This document shows positions 1 to 10,099 of a stretch of DNA of 64,000 nucleotides, piece by piece. How positions within the stretch are numbered: position 1 is the stretch's first letter; each line of letters opens with the position of its first letter. Origin of the DNA: Gnetum montanum (taxonomy: Eukaryota; Streptophyta; Gnetopsida; Gnetales; Gnetaceae); assembly GCA_015680685.1 (NCBI GenBank), contig MNCI01009432.1:18884-82883 (forward strand), read 5' to 3'. The translations under genes were made by a program, and so were the position numbers. The notes under the pieces were generated by a model that saw nothing but the letters and a program-made list of their open reading frames with translations, did not search any database and was not told the DNA's origin.

Positions 1-412
1 TGAGCCTGGGTAGACGGCTCTCTTTACGATGCCTACGTGAGATTCAAATAGCCTCTTGTATTTGTGTTAAGCTTATAGTGGCCAATAGGGGTTCATCGTC
101 ATCGGGTAAGTTATGCTTTCGTCTGTTGGGATGACGTTGCTTTCGTTCATGTTTATAAGAAACCCCTACTTCAGGTTTTGTACTCCAATCTTCATCGTCA
201 TATAGTTCGTTGGTTCTCCAATGAACTTCCTCACTAAGTATGGGATTATTGTAATCTTGTAGGAGAGGCATTGTTGTGAAGTTGTGTGTGAATTTAGATG
301 TGACTTTTTATAATTATTTCTTCTAAAAGATGTATCCTTAATTCCTTATACAATGACCTTGTATGATATAACTAATCTAGATAACTAGCACCGTCCCCAG
401 CAACAGCGCCAA
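1..412 (-). pseudogene. Athila-like Ty3/gypsy gag, N-terminal part
   Basis: Reading leftward from the LTR and primer site, an open stretch at 271-44 encodes about 75 acidic, arginine-rich residues (NELYDDEDWSTKPEVG is part of it). Its position just inside the LTR, and its resemblance to the first coding stretches of the Athila-like elements at 56 kb and 57.7 kb (an acidic ...DEEDW... segment at the same distance from the primer site), make it the start of gag, the coat protein that packages element RNA. The rest of the element lies beyond the left edge. Family membership rests on the LTR and primer site rather than on a recognisable gag domain. Confidence 0.6.
394..411 (-). other. Primer binding site, tRNA-Asp type
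   Basis: On the minus strand the base run after the LTR end is TGGCGCTGTTGCTGGGGA. It matches the complement of the 3' end of plant tRNA-Asp except for two C-to-T changes. This tRNA is the usual primer of Athila-lineage elements. It fixes orientation (minus) and the LTR boundary at 413. Confidence 0.8.
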
Positions 413-1194
413 TGATGAGTGGCGAGGTACCCCTATACTCAACCATACAAATACGAGAGTTTCACGTGTGATCTGGTCAAACTTTGTAAATGGACTAGTT
501 GTGGCATCTAGACAGTTAGCCTTAGGTCACAGTTCATTGTCTTCCCACCTGGACTAGTATTATATTTGTCATGTATGGTTTAGTCCAGAGTGAGGTGTAT
601 GATGTGGTTCCTAATCTAACGCTACTCATGAAGACAATGGAAAGTAATATTAACTAATCTAGGAGAAAAATGGTAAAAGGATGTAATTTAGCCTAAGTGC
701 GATGAGCATCCGTTCCTTGATTATATATACACATCTTGAACTTCGTGCATGGCTACCACTGGGATTACCAAGTGTAGATCCTAGGTACGCTACTGGGTTA
801 CCAAGTAGTTACACTTCAATGCTTGTAATCAAGTCGTACTCATTCCAGGTTCTATCGGGAGTTTAAGGGTGAGAGAGATTAACTAGGGAAGTAGTAAATA
901 ATAATTAAATAAATAAACAAAAAAATTCAATGCTACAATGATGAAGTAATCTCAATCTTTATTACCGGTCATGTGCGTGTCCAAGTACGTCACACTCGAA
1001 TAAAGGATGTCGTACAATTACATTCATCACACTACGGGCAGACACTAGAAAATAATCTAACTCTAGAGGGACAAAACTACAAGAGTCTAGCTACAATCTA
1101 ATCTATTTTATGAAACAAGGGAGAGCCACCTCTTATTTATAGAACTGGCGGCAAGCTGCGATATCGCGGCAGACGCGATATCACGTCCCATCAT
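413..1194 (-). repeat. 5' LTR of minus-strand Athila-like element
   Basis: The LTR starts on the plus strand with TGATGAGTG and ends with CCCATCA, so it has the TG...CA ends of an LTR and short inverted termini. It is about 782 bp. A TATAAATA box lies on the minus strand at 1141-1134, giving a short U3 and a long R-U5. The block aligns by eye, with many substitutions, to the LTR at 56351-57194 (shared runs around GTGAGGTGTATG and ATACACATCTTG). The right boundary is set by the CATCA end and similar length, so it could be off by a few bases. Confidence 0.75.
1134..1141 (-). promoter_or_regulatory. TATA box in Athila-like LTR
   Basis: TATAAATA on the minus strand, about 720 bp from the inner LTR edge. 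The equivalent box in the 56351-57194 LTR sits about 770 bp from its inner edge. Probable core promoter of the element. Confidence 0.5.
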
Positions 1195-1478
1195 TATGCA
1201 TTTAAAATGAGTGAAAAATTTTCTTCTAAATACTTTCAAGTAGATTATCTAGTCCTAAAAAGAGATAGAGATTCTAGATAAAAGGTCCTTAAACCAAATT
1301 CTCACCAATGTAATCAGGGTCATATCAAGTTATGGATTTCATAGCTTCTAATGTTTACAAAATAGCTTATATTCCATCTTTAACATTTTTATACTGGTGT
1401 TTCCCATAAATATCTAGTAGACCAATAATTTAATAAATTATTGTTATTAATTAGTGTGTGTATATATATATATATATT
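1195..1478. other. AT-rich DNA ending in a TG/TA microsatellite
   Basis: No coding signal or element end recognised. From about 1454 to 1478 it runs into alternating GT then AT dinucleotides that abut the tail of the first SINE, as expected if the dinucleotide run is the SINE's 3' tail. Confidence 0.5.
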
Positions 1479-1635
1479 AGATGTTGGAATCCAAAAGTAA
1501 TTGTAACATAGATACACCCCAAGATATAAAGTTGAATAAGAACTTTATAGCTCAACATTTCCCACTAAAATTAAACCAACAACATGGAGCTTTCAAATCA
1601 AGAGTCCTACCACTAGGCTAACATCCTATTGTTAA
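1479..1635 (-). repeat. tRNA-derived SINE, copy 1
   Basis: Read on the minus strand, the 5' end carries TTAGCCTAGTGGTAGGA, a good RNA polymerase III A box of tRNA type. About 40 bp on lies a weaker B box (TTGGTTTAATTTTA). The body continues for about 90 bp and ends in ATTCCAACATCT followed by a TA-dinucleotide tail. The whole unit is repeated in inverted orientation at 2259-2405. Transcription by Pol III and LINE-driven movement are the known mode for this class; no function is implied here. Confidence 0.75.
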
Positions 1636-2258
1636 GTATGTATATATCCCTATAGGACACAATATATGTCATATGTACTTGAGTAGAATGCATTTCATCT
1701 TACTTAATTCATAATATTATATCTTATTTTAGTATCATGCATAGCATACAACTTTATGATCATATTCTTCTAGGTACATAACTTAAAACTTAACTTGAAA
1801 GATGCTTTGGTTTAATGCATAGTCCTTATTAAGATGACTTTATAGATCATGAAGGCACTTGACCTCTTTAATTCTTTATCAACTAAATGTAAACATAAAA
1901 TCTTTGAGGCTAAGTTATAAGAATCAAATCTTATTAATTTGCCTACTATCTATATGTTGTTTTATAATGCTACCTTTGAAGTTGAGTTGATGCTATAACA
2001 TTCTTCTTTGGGTTGCATTTATTTAAAATAACTTTTATAATTTTGAGTTATCTTCATATATTGTTGATCCAGCATAAATTATGCCAAGATAAATCAATAT
2101 AAGAAATTTGTGATGTGCTAGAAAGGATTTGAAATACTAACAAATTATTGGAAAGTTAAATTCATTCTTTTTAATATCTAACCATGCTTCATTGTAATGG
2201 TACCTAGAGTTTATGATGCTTACTTAAAGCTAGAAGCCCCTCCCTTCCCCTTCCCTTT
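1636..2258. other. Unassigned AT-rich spacer between the SINE copies
   Basis: About 620 bp with no open frame, no recognised domain and no clear element ends. A short pyrimidine-rich run (CCCCTCCCTTCCCC) lies just before the second SINE. Confidence 0.5.
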
Positions 2259-2405
2259 AATAACAATGAGGTGTTAGTGTAGTGGTATGGGTCTTAGCCT
2301 AGTAAAACCAAGTAACTAGTTCAATTCCACTAGGTAGCATTGAGTTATAACTTATATAAATCTTGAGGTATACTTATGTTTCAATTATTTTGAGTTCCAA
2401 CACCT
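2259..2405 (+). repeat. tRNA-derived SINE, copy 2
   Basis: The 5' end has GTTAGTGTAGTGGTATGGG (A-box type) and ACTAGTTCAATTCCAC (B-box type, close to the tRNA TPsiC consensus) at tRNA-like spacing. The tail region ends with GAGTTCCAACACCT. It aligns along its length with the reverse complement of 1479-1635, with shared blocks such as CAAGAT and CCAACA. The two copies face each other with heads inward. Confidence 0.75.
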
Positions 2406-3680
2406 CCTTTCCATTCCCTTTACTAATATTAATAATTTTTTACATATTCACTATCTAAAATCACCAACGATTTAATAATTAAATTTGTTAACATATGTAT
2501 TGAGAAGTTGCAAAAAAGGACCTTGGTCTATTTACATTTATTAAGAGAGTTCTTAAAGCATTGAATTAAAAATCTTCAGGTGTATTTCTAAAGGTTTATA
2601 GTTTTAGAATCACATCTTTATTTTTTTAAAAAAAGAAGTATATGCATTTAATATACATAGATTTATATATATACTCATAATAAATAGTTTGTATTTAAAA
2701 TATGTATGTATGTATGTATGTATATCATAAAGGTAGATAATTAATGTTTCAAGAAAATGTTTATTTTTATTATTTAGTTGGGGTTTGATGTTATCCATAA
2801 CATCATCCACTTCTACTAATCTAGTTTTCTTTTAGTTCTAAGAGCTTAAAATATTGATAATGATTTTATTTTGGTTAACAATTACTTTAATTAATTTTTA
2901 TTTTTATCTCCTTGAATAGGTGCTGCCAGAAACAAGAAGATACACATAATTAAAGAAGATCGAAAGGATTAGATTAGATGAAGATAAGTTTGAAGATCAT
3001 TATGTATCTTCAACTACCCTACATAAAGACACTGGCATGCATGCCTCTCTTCTAAGAGAAAAATGAGGAGAAGAACTATAAGGGCTATAAAATTCTACAA
3101 ACCAAACAAAGAAGGGATCATTGAAAATTAAACAAAAGCCTCTCTTTCTTTCTTTTTTTTTCATCCATTTTCATCTTTGTTTCATACACTCTCAACTTTG
3201 TTTCCATCATTTCAATTACTACTACTTGTTGTTATTTCTTGCTACCTACAACTTGTTCTTGGTTGTTATTTACTACTACTTGGGACTTGTTCCTATTATT
3301 ATTGCCTATTGTTGCTACCTACAAGTTGCTCCTATCGGCTAATTCCTACTACTTATAACTTGATGGCTACCATGTATTGCAACCTTGATGTTATTTCCTA
3401 GAAGCCACTTGTAACTTCACTAAGTTTCTATCTTGTAATAATTTTATTAGTTTAATATTATTATATATTCAAGTTATTCTTTCTATCCAATGTTTCTAAT
3501 AAAAGCAAGTTATTTAATATTTTTTAATTTAATGTTATATCAATCATTTATCTCCTCTAATTAGACTACTATTAGGCTTGTCATGTTTGTAAGAAAGGTA
3601 CCCTAAGCAATACCTTACAAAATCATTCTTTTTGACTTTTGTGCATTAGTTTAGGTTTTCAACCAAAATCTATGCATCAA
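2406..3680 (+). other. Unassigned region; possible LTR with promoter
   Basis: AT-rich DNA with a TATG microsatellite at 2701-2724. A GGCTATAAAATTC TATA-like box lies at 3086-3094, followed by a pyrimidine-rich tract (3130-3420) of loosely repeated CTACTTG/TTGTTATT words. The order resembles an LTR (U3, TATA, R-U5) and TGCATCAACA near 3680 could be its end, but I cannot define both ends or a primer site. Reading frames across the pyrimidine tract are low-complexity and I do not treat them as genes. Confidence 0.3.
2701..2724. repeat. TATG microsatellite
   Basis: Six consecutive TATG units, uninterrupted. Confidence 0.85.
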
Positions 3681-4029
3681 CAAGGTCTTGTTTTATAAAT
3701 GTTGAATCCATGTATAAGTTGAGTTTAAATATTCATCAATCTCTAAAAGTAATAGTATTATTTCAATATGAATATTAATAATTTTTCTAGGAAAGGTAGA
3801 GTCACACTTTTATTTTACCCTAATGCACCATTGCATGAATAATTAAAAATGTAAACCTAATCAAAGTTCTCTCGTACAACAAGAAAAATATGAAGTTCAA
3901 GAGAAAAATTTAAAATATAACAATGATGATTATTGTACACAACATCCTCAACTATAGTTTACTTTTAGTTCTAAGATTTAAAATAATAGTAGTAATAAGA
4001 AAGATATTTTTTAGAACTAAATTTTATTT

Positions 4030-4690
4030 TTGATTTGATTAGACAAGTGGCATTCATGGAGAAAAACCATAACACCCCTACTCTAGATGCTCCTTCCCCC
4101 TTCATATGTTTATGATTTTAACCCTTGATGACTTGGTTGCTAACCTATACTTATTTTTATTAACACCTTTTCTTATGTGTCCTATGCTTTTGTGATTTGG
4201 AGTTATGTATCTAGTGTACTTTCTTTTTAATGACCTTTTACTTTTTTATTATATTCTAAGGTTTTATTTCCTTTATGTTTTCTTTTACTTTTAATTTTAT
4301 CTTTATTTTTTTTTCATTTTTTAATATTTTTACATTTTTATAATTTTAAATATTTTAATATTTTATATTTTTCTTTAAATTTAGCATACATACATTAGCA
4401 TTTTTGTTGAAGCCTTGAGTTATCAAATATCAAATATTGACGAATTCATTAGCACATGGGGTACTACTTTGGTTTTGATATGCTTTATTTGGATAATTGT
4501 ATTTTTAATAAATTATATTTTATATTTTATATTTTTAATTTATTTCTAGCTTATATTTTAGAGGGTCTCATGCTAGCCTTTCTATTAGCTATGCTTTTTA
4601 TCTTAAACTTTATTATTAGTTTAGGCTTAGATATAGCTACCAACTTAAGGTTAGACATAGTTATGAACTTTCTCATAAGACATGTCTAAT
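4030..4690 (+). repeat. Unidentified dispersed repeat, copy A
   Basis: This stretch aligns by eye with the reverse complement of 8745-9410. Shared blocks include a GTACTAC...TTTGATATGCT segment, TTAGCTTATATTT, and TTATTAGTT(T)(A)GGCTTAG. Between them lies a T-rich part with TTTTTAATATTTT words. A weak frame at 4456-4689 encodes a hydrophobic peptide, but frames in copy B do not agree. It may be the non-coding 3' part of an LTR element; I do not recognise the family. Confidence 0.5.
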
Positions 4691-5915
4691 AGGAAAGCAC
4701 TAAGTACTAATCCATGTTATAAATATATTTTTTTAAAAAATTATAATTTATTTTTTACCCATGATAGACCTTTTTTCTAATGTTGCCAAATTATTGCAAG
4801 AATATAAGCCTAGCAATTATTCCATAAGAGGGCATCCTGTTGTCTTGCTTAGCTAATATCTCAAAGATAGAGCGAAAGAAGGAGACACTATCAAATTAGA
4901 GGGAGAGCTAGACTTAGATTTGCATTCTTAATTAAAACTTGCTTGGATCCCAGATCTTGCTTGAAGAGTTATATTTCTAAATCTTATCTCAGATCTTGCT
5001 TGGATCCCATTGTTAATCTATGGTTTTGCCAAGGATTTGGAGCCTTTTGGAAAGATCACAATCATGCAATGATTCTTTTTGTAGCATTTTCATTTTTAGG
5101 TAGGATAATATGGTATTTTCCTTCTTTAGGTTTTGGTATTTTATTTAGTGTGCATTTGTTTGTTGATTTTCCTAATTTCTTAGATCAAATTATTTAATAT
5201 TACCTTAGGTAATTTAGCTATTTCTAAGATTTATTATCATGCATGAGATTTTAGTTAATGTTTTAACCAACTTTGATTATGTTTTAACTACTTTTGACCA
5301 TGTTTTGCCTTCTTTCTAATTTCTACCTAAATTTCAACTATAGAACTAGAGTTTTGAGTAGTTTTTTGTGTTTTGATTCCCAAGATGACTCTAGATACTA
5401 ATGGCCTATAAGGCAAAGTTGATTAGCATATGTATGCAAACCACAAGGCACCCTTTTTAGTTCATCATGACTTACACATATGGCATCCCGATTAGGTCTA
5501 GCATAAAAAACCAAACAATTTTTATTCAATGATCCCCAACCTTTGAGTAATGGAAAATTATGAAAATGATCAAGAAAATTATCCCTAGGACTTCCAAAAA
5601 TTCCAAAAAAAAAAAAAAAAAACAACTAATGAAACTTAGCATTTTTATCAAAACTAGATCAACCTTTAGAAGATTGGTTTCCATGTTAGACATTTTTTTG
5701 CATTTTTTATACATTCATCTAAATTCATATTTTACTCATGGAAACATTTAACACATTAGAACCTTTACTTGATAATCCAATTCTTAGTCTCTAATTTCTT
5801 CTAATTTTTTGTAATGATCAAATTCATCTCCTCATAATCCAGGGATTTGTTTCTTAGATTTGTTATGTGATCATTTGATCTCAATGTTGGTTTGGCTAGT
5901 ATATGGATATTAGAT
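4691..5915. other. Unassigned AT-rich region with a poly(A) run
   Basis: No coding domain recognised. A run of 18 A lies at 5605-5622. A word around CTTGCTTGGATCCCA occurs at about 4938 and again at about 4996. Short hydrophobic frames (for example 4943-5197) have no recognisable motif. Confidence 0.4.
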
Positions 5916-6153
5916 TCACTAATCATTTGATAATATGTAGGTTTAAAACTCACCATTCATTTGATAATATGTGGATTTTAGACTCACCAATCATTTGATA
6001 CTATGTAGGTCTAAAACTCACCAATCATTTGTTAATATGTGGATTTCAAACTCACTAATCATTTGACAATATGTGGATTTTAGGCTTAATAATTAGTTGA
6101 CAAAATATAGGCTTTGACCCACCAATCATTTGACAACATGTGGGTTTTAGACT
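5916..6153. repeat. 34-bp tandem repeat, 7 units
   Basis: Seven units of exactly 34 bp start at 5916, 5950, 5984, 6018, 6052, 6086 and 6120. The core is TCACCAATCATTTG followed by an ATATGTGGATTTTAGAC-like half. A partial unit precedes 5916 and another follows 6153. Units differ by substitutions only; no indel is seen. There are no unique spacers, so it is a minisatellite and not a CRISPR array. Confidence 0.9.
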
Positions 6154-7413
6154 CACCTATCTATATGTCTGTTGGATGGATTAATGGATGATCCTTGAGT
6201 TTTTAGTTTGTTAAATTTTTTATTAGATTTTATTATTATTATGAATTGTTCTATATCTCTATCTATTATGTTTATTTAGCTAACCTTTCTTTATTGCTAT
6301 TTTATGTGCATGCCTATTTAGCTACATAATGCCTACAATGGAACACCTCACTAATCAATCTTAGGCTAGAAAGGTATTACTTATATAATTATTCAAAATA
6401 TAAAAATGTTAAAATGTTATCAAGATAATGACAATAGCTTTATGTATTCTAAACATAACATGTACACTAAGGAAAATAACAAAAAATAGTAGTAACAACA
6501 TATAACTTTGATGCTAGTCATGTAACTATATCTACAAATATGAAATTAATAAAAAATAAAAAATAAAATTCTGTCCAAAGACATTGGGCTCTAATGTTTC
6601 ATAAATTACAATGTATGAACAACATGATTAAATACACACCATAAAATAGAATTTGAAAAGAATTATCATGCACCAAAATAGTCAACATATAATACCAAAT
6701 ACACATCACAATACCAAAACTTCAAGTGAACATTATACCATAGAATCAAAATCATACTAGAAACATAATGATAAAAAATGATCTTAACTTATGAAACTAA
6801 TCCTCACCTTCCTCTCATATGTTCTCCTCATCTAAATTATAGTAATCATGTAAAAACTACATAAAAACCAATGGAATCGATCCTAAGACTAAGTGCGCTA
6901 AACAACTAATAAAGATACTTCATTGTGGGTTTTGATTGGACACTTTAGGTAGCGAGATAGTCATGCACAATGGTAGCTACAAACAATAATTACTCAAACA
7001 AATGAAAACAAGAATAAACTAAGAAATTGTTATCAAACTATGAGCCTAAAGTATCAAATGAAGCCAAAATTGAAGTATGAAACTAGATGGTTCATAATAA
7101 AATATTAAAATATTATCAAATAAGGAATCTAAGTCACGTAAGGTCATTCTAGATCCTTACAACTACCAAAATGTTATCATGTATTATTTCTTGGTTTTCA
7201 AACATCCGAAGAGACCTAGAATGATATTTTTGATTTTTTCCTCAATTTTCTATTGCGACATTGCAACCAAGTCACGACGCATTGGGAAGGGATCCTTAGG
7301 ATTAGCACTATGATGTTGAACAACTTTACCTTTTGGGATGTTACCATCTAGTATTATCTTGGGAATCAAAAATGTGAAAAATAGCATAAAAACCTAGTTG
7401 TGTAGCTAGAAAA
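6154..7413. other. Unassigned AT-rich region
   Basis: About 1.26 kb with no domain, element end or sizeable open frame that I can support. Base composition changes sharply to higher GC near 7460, where the RBOH fragment starts. Confidence 0.4.
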
Positions 7414-7470
7414 TTGGTAGAATTTAAAACCAAGATAAAACATAATCAAAAGTGGTTAAACTTGGTCAAA

Positions 7471-8170
7471 ATGTTGAGTAACGTTCCATGCATAAACAAT
7501 GGAAGTGCGTTCTGGAATGCCGTGGAACTGCGGTTTCACGCCTTGGCTTCTTCGTCCGGCCACAATGGATTATTATTGCTTTCTCGAGACGACTTTGGAA
7601 GGTGCATAGGCGTGAACGTTTGGAAGGAATTCGCGCATGGGTTATTTGGTGCGCTCTCGCGCAGGTGTGGTCTGCAAAGGCACAAGATAACAAAAGATGA
7701 GCTTCGCGATCTCTTTCTTCGTATTTCGGATCAAAGCTTCGATGCTCGCCTTGAAATATTCTTTGATATCTAAAAGGGCGCTATTGCGTGCATGATGCCA
7801 ATTTTCGTACCTCCTATGATCAGATATCATTTTATCTTTTGAATTGGCTTGAACAATACGTCATTCTCAAATTATAAGCCGTTTTGAGGTATTAGATGTT
7901 AAAATGCATTTACATGCACCATTTACGCGTTCTCTATACTTTTGGTTTGAATATTGGTTCGGTTTTGTAAACCGGTAAACGTGACTAGTCGGCAATTCAT
8001 GCAGGTGTGAGGAAGATGCGGGTGGACGGATTACAGAAGAGGAAATTAAAGAGCTCATTATGCTCAGTGCTTCAGCAAACAGGCTTTCAAGGCTTTGAGA
8101 TCGAGCAGAGGAATACGAGAACTTGATAAAGGAGGATCTGGATCCAGAAAACATGAGCTACCATGATGAG
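7471..8170 (+). pseudogene. RBOH (plant NADPH oxidase) gene fragment, two exons
   Basis: Exon 1 (about 7471-7769) encodes the N-terminal NADPH-oxidase/EF-hand region: SRDDFGRCIG, then KEFAHGLFGALSRR, then ITKDELRDLFLRISDQSFDA, ending FFD. Exon 2 (8005-8170) continues CEEDAGGRITEEE, then IKELIMLSASANRLSRL, a TGA stop at 8096, then RAEEYENLI and LDPENMSY. RBOH proteins are plasma-membrane enzymes that move electrons from cytosolic NADPH to apoplastic oxygen, and the EF-hands sense calcium. Joining 7769 to 8005 gives the family's exact length across the junction, but the expected GT donor at 7770 reads CT. The EF-hand loop has lost key acidic residues. All membrane, haem, FAD and NADPH parts are absent. 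It is a truncated relic: a dead gene or a captured fragment. Confidence 0.85.
7770..8004 (+). other. Intron remnant in RBOH pseudogene
   Basis: Begins CTAAAAGG where a GTAAAA-type donor is expected and ends TTCATGCAG, a normal acceptor. Its 235 bp are AT-richer than the exons. The presence of the intron shows the fragment derives from genomic DNA and not from a processed mRNA copy. Confidence 0.7.
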
Positions 8171-8640
8171 GTCCGGGGTATGGCGCGGGCCAACGCGGCC
8201 CTATACAGGGCTACGTGACCCTGCAATAGTTGCGTATCCCTAACGAGCCTGATGGCAGCACGGGCTTTCGATAATAATATTTTTATGTATTATTATTATT
8301 TGTTTTAGGGGCTGTTGTAAGATTTTAGTCCTCCGCGAAGCAGCCAGGCAGCACTAGTACTAGTACTAGTAGCAGCACAGGGCGTAGTAGGGCGGAAGAC
8401 AGTAAGTAGTGCAGCATGCAGTATGTGGTGTCCCGGTGGGGCCTGCATGCCTCTTTGCCAAGCCTGCGTGTTCCCCTCCCGGGCCTTTTGTAGCCCACGT
8501 GGCCTCAACAACAAATATTTTGTTTTTGGTTGTGGGATTTTAAAGATTTTATTTAATTTTTCTCATCTTGGAGCTTTCTTTGTTTAATTTTCCAAGGGTG
8601 TCATTGCATGACCCATATTTACGCATCAAGTAGTGCTAGG
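8171..8640. other. GC-rich stretch downstream of the RBOH fragment
   Basis: Directly after ...CATGATGAG the sequence reads GTCCGG and turns into GC-rich DNA (to about 8515) that matches no RBOH exon I know. It includes a triplet-like CTAGTACTAGTACTAG run near 8355. It may be the next RBOH intron or unrelated captured DNA. After 8515 composition returns to AT-rich. Confidence 0.4.
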
Positions 8641-8744
8641 AAATGGAGCTCTCTTACACAAAACTAAATTTAAAATAAATTCTTAATTTAAAAATATTTT
8701 TAAATTTTTTTCTCGCATATATTAAAGCTTATGTTGATATTAGG

Positions 8745-9410
8745 GATATCTTCTAACAACAAGTTAATAACCAAGTCTAATCCCAAGTTGATAGCTATGG
8801 CTAAGCCCAACTAATAACAAAGTCTAAGGTCCAAAAGCATAGATAAAGAATGGTTGACCTAAAGTTCTCTATAAATATAAGCTAGTAACAAATTAAAATC
8901 CAAAAAGTTTACCATAAAATATAAATTAACCAAACATAGCATACCAAACTAAGGTAGTATCCCACATGCCAATGATCCATCCGATACTATAGTTTCTAAC
9001 ACAAAACTCTAAACAAAGAGGTTAGCACACATGTACTAAATTAAAAGATAATCCAAAATTTGAAAATATTAAAAAATACTAAAGTATAAAAATTATAAAC
9101 TACTACCATAGGAAAAATATATTAAAATAAATAAAATTAAAAAGAAAACTAAAAGATAAAATAACCTTACAATAAATCAAAAAGTAAAACATTATTAAAA
9201 GGACATAACTAGCCACATAGCTCATAATGCATAGTTTTTGAGGGAAAGTCTCATCATTTATATAAAGGGACGGGTGAACCCCATAATTTGTAATTATAAT
9301 AGCATTATCATCATAGAGGGTAGAAGGTCCTTTAACAAAACAAATAAACACCCATATCAATCAAAAAGCCTCTAGCTTTCTTGTAAGGCATCAGAACCAA
9401 AAACAGAAAA
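8745..9410 (-). repeat. Unidentified dispersed repeat, copy B (inverted)
   Basis: Reverse complement of the family seen at 4030-4690. On the minus strand a frame at 9360-9103 encodes 85 residues (includes YDDNAIIITNYGVHPSLY) followed by hydrophobic residues. The matching part of copy A is too diverged to confirm that this frame is coding. No known domain recognised. Confidence 0.5.
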
Positions 9411-9539
9411 AATAGTCATCTTTAACATCATAAAGTTCATTTAAAATAGAGGATATGCATATTTTAAAAAGTAGAACACACATAGGTTTCACATTGGCTC
9501 ATCTCACAAGGATTCACAAGTGTTAAATGTTATCATTGT

Positions 9540-9960
9540 GCATGCATGGATATTTTTCCATAAGTGAAAGTTGGCAAATGTTCTTAAGACACATTTATAG
9601 GGGGAGTTTAGACACTTCCAGGAAAAGCACAACAATGCCACTTAAGCAAAATCTCCTAGGTAACCTTCACCTAAAATGAAACCTCATGCAAGTGGCTTTG
9701 AATGATGGGTTCTTCTAGAATCATTGTCCAACATTGATCCTACAAAATCCTAGTTCACATTTGCAAGAACTGACATACTACCTTTGTAAATAGACATTCT
9801 TTAAAAAGGTGTATTGTAGTTTCAATTCCTTATTACAAAGGATATGCTAAGAAGTTATGGAAAAACCTTATTGTTGGAGTTTTTCCTAAGTGCACATTAC
9901 ATGATAAGCTAATAGCCAAGCAAAAAACCTCACCTTTGGTTGATAATACAACCTCCAAAT
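9540..9960 (-). pseudogene. LINE (non-LTR) reverse transcriptase, zf-RVT region
   Basis: On the minus strand, 9945 to about 9690 encodes PKVRFFAWLLAYHVMCT, then LCNKE, then (after a frame change) ETTIHLFKECLFTK. This is the layout of the zf-RVT domain (Pfam PF13966) at the C-terminal end of many plant LINE reverse transcriptases: a PKVxFFAWLL start, a CxxC-like pair, then an ExxxHLFxxCxF block. At least one frameshift and several stops are present, and the catalytic RT core is absent. LINEs supply the machinery that mobilises SINEs, but no link to the SINEs at 1.5-2.4 kb is shown. Confidence 0.6.
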
Positions 9961-10099
9961 AAGGTCAATAATTCATAGTTAATATAAGAAAAGATAGTAA
10001 TAAGCATAGACATAGGTTAGCAGAAAAAATATCAAGAATTCAAAACATGAACATACCATGTTGAATGAATCAAACATTTGAAATCACAAAGGTTGTGGT
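9961..10099. other. Unassigned DNA between LINE and copia LTR
   Basis: No recognisable feature; the left end of the copia LTR may lie here. Confidence 0.3.

Noticed and set aside
2259-2330. A tRNA gene
   Set aside because: Only the promoter boxes are tRNA-like; acceptor and anticodon stems do not pair.
1479-2405. DNA transposon with ~150-bp terminal inverted repeats
   Set aside because: Each arm has tRNA-type A and B boxes and a simple-repeat tail on one side; two inverted SINEs explain it better. Kept as an alternative in the finding.
3121-3401. Small membrane proteins in two frames
   Set aside because: Pyrimidine-rich low-complexity DNA reads as hydrophobic residues in several frames; no motif and no conserved counterpart.
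4456-4689. Hydrophobic 77-residue protein
   Set aside because: The inverted copy at 8745-8990 does not keep this frame.
5916-6153. CRISPR-like regular repeats
   Set aside because: Units are contiguous with no unique spacers, diverged from each other, and the DNA is plant nuclear.
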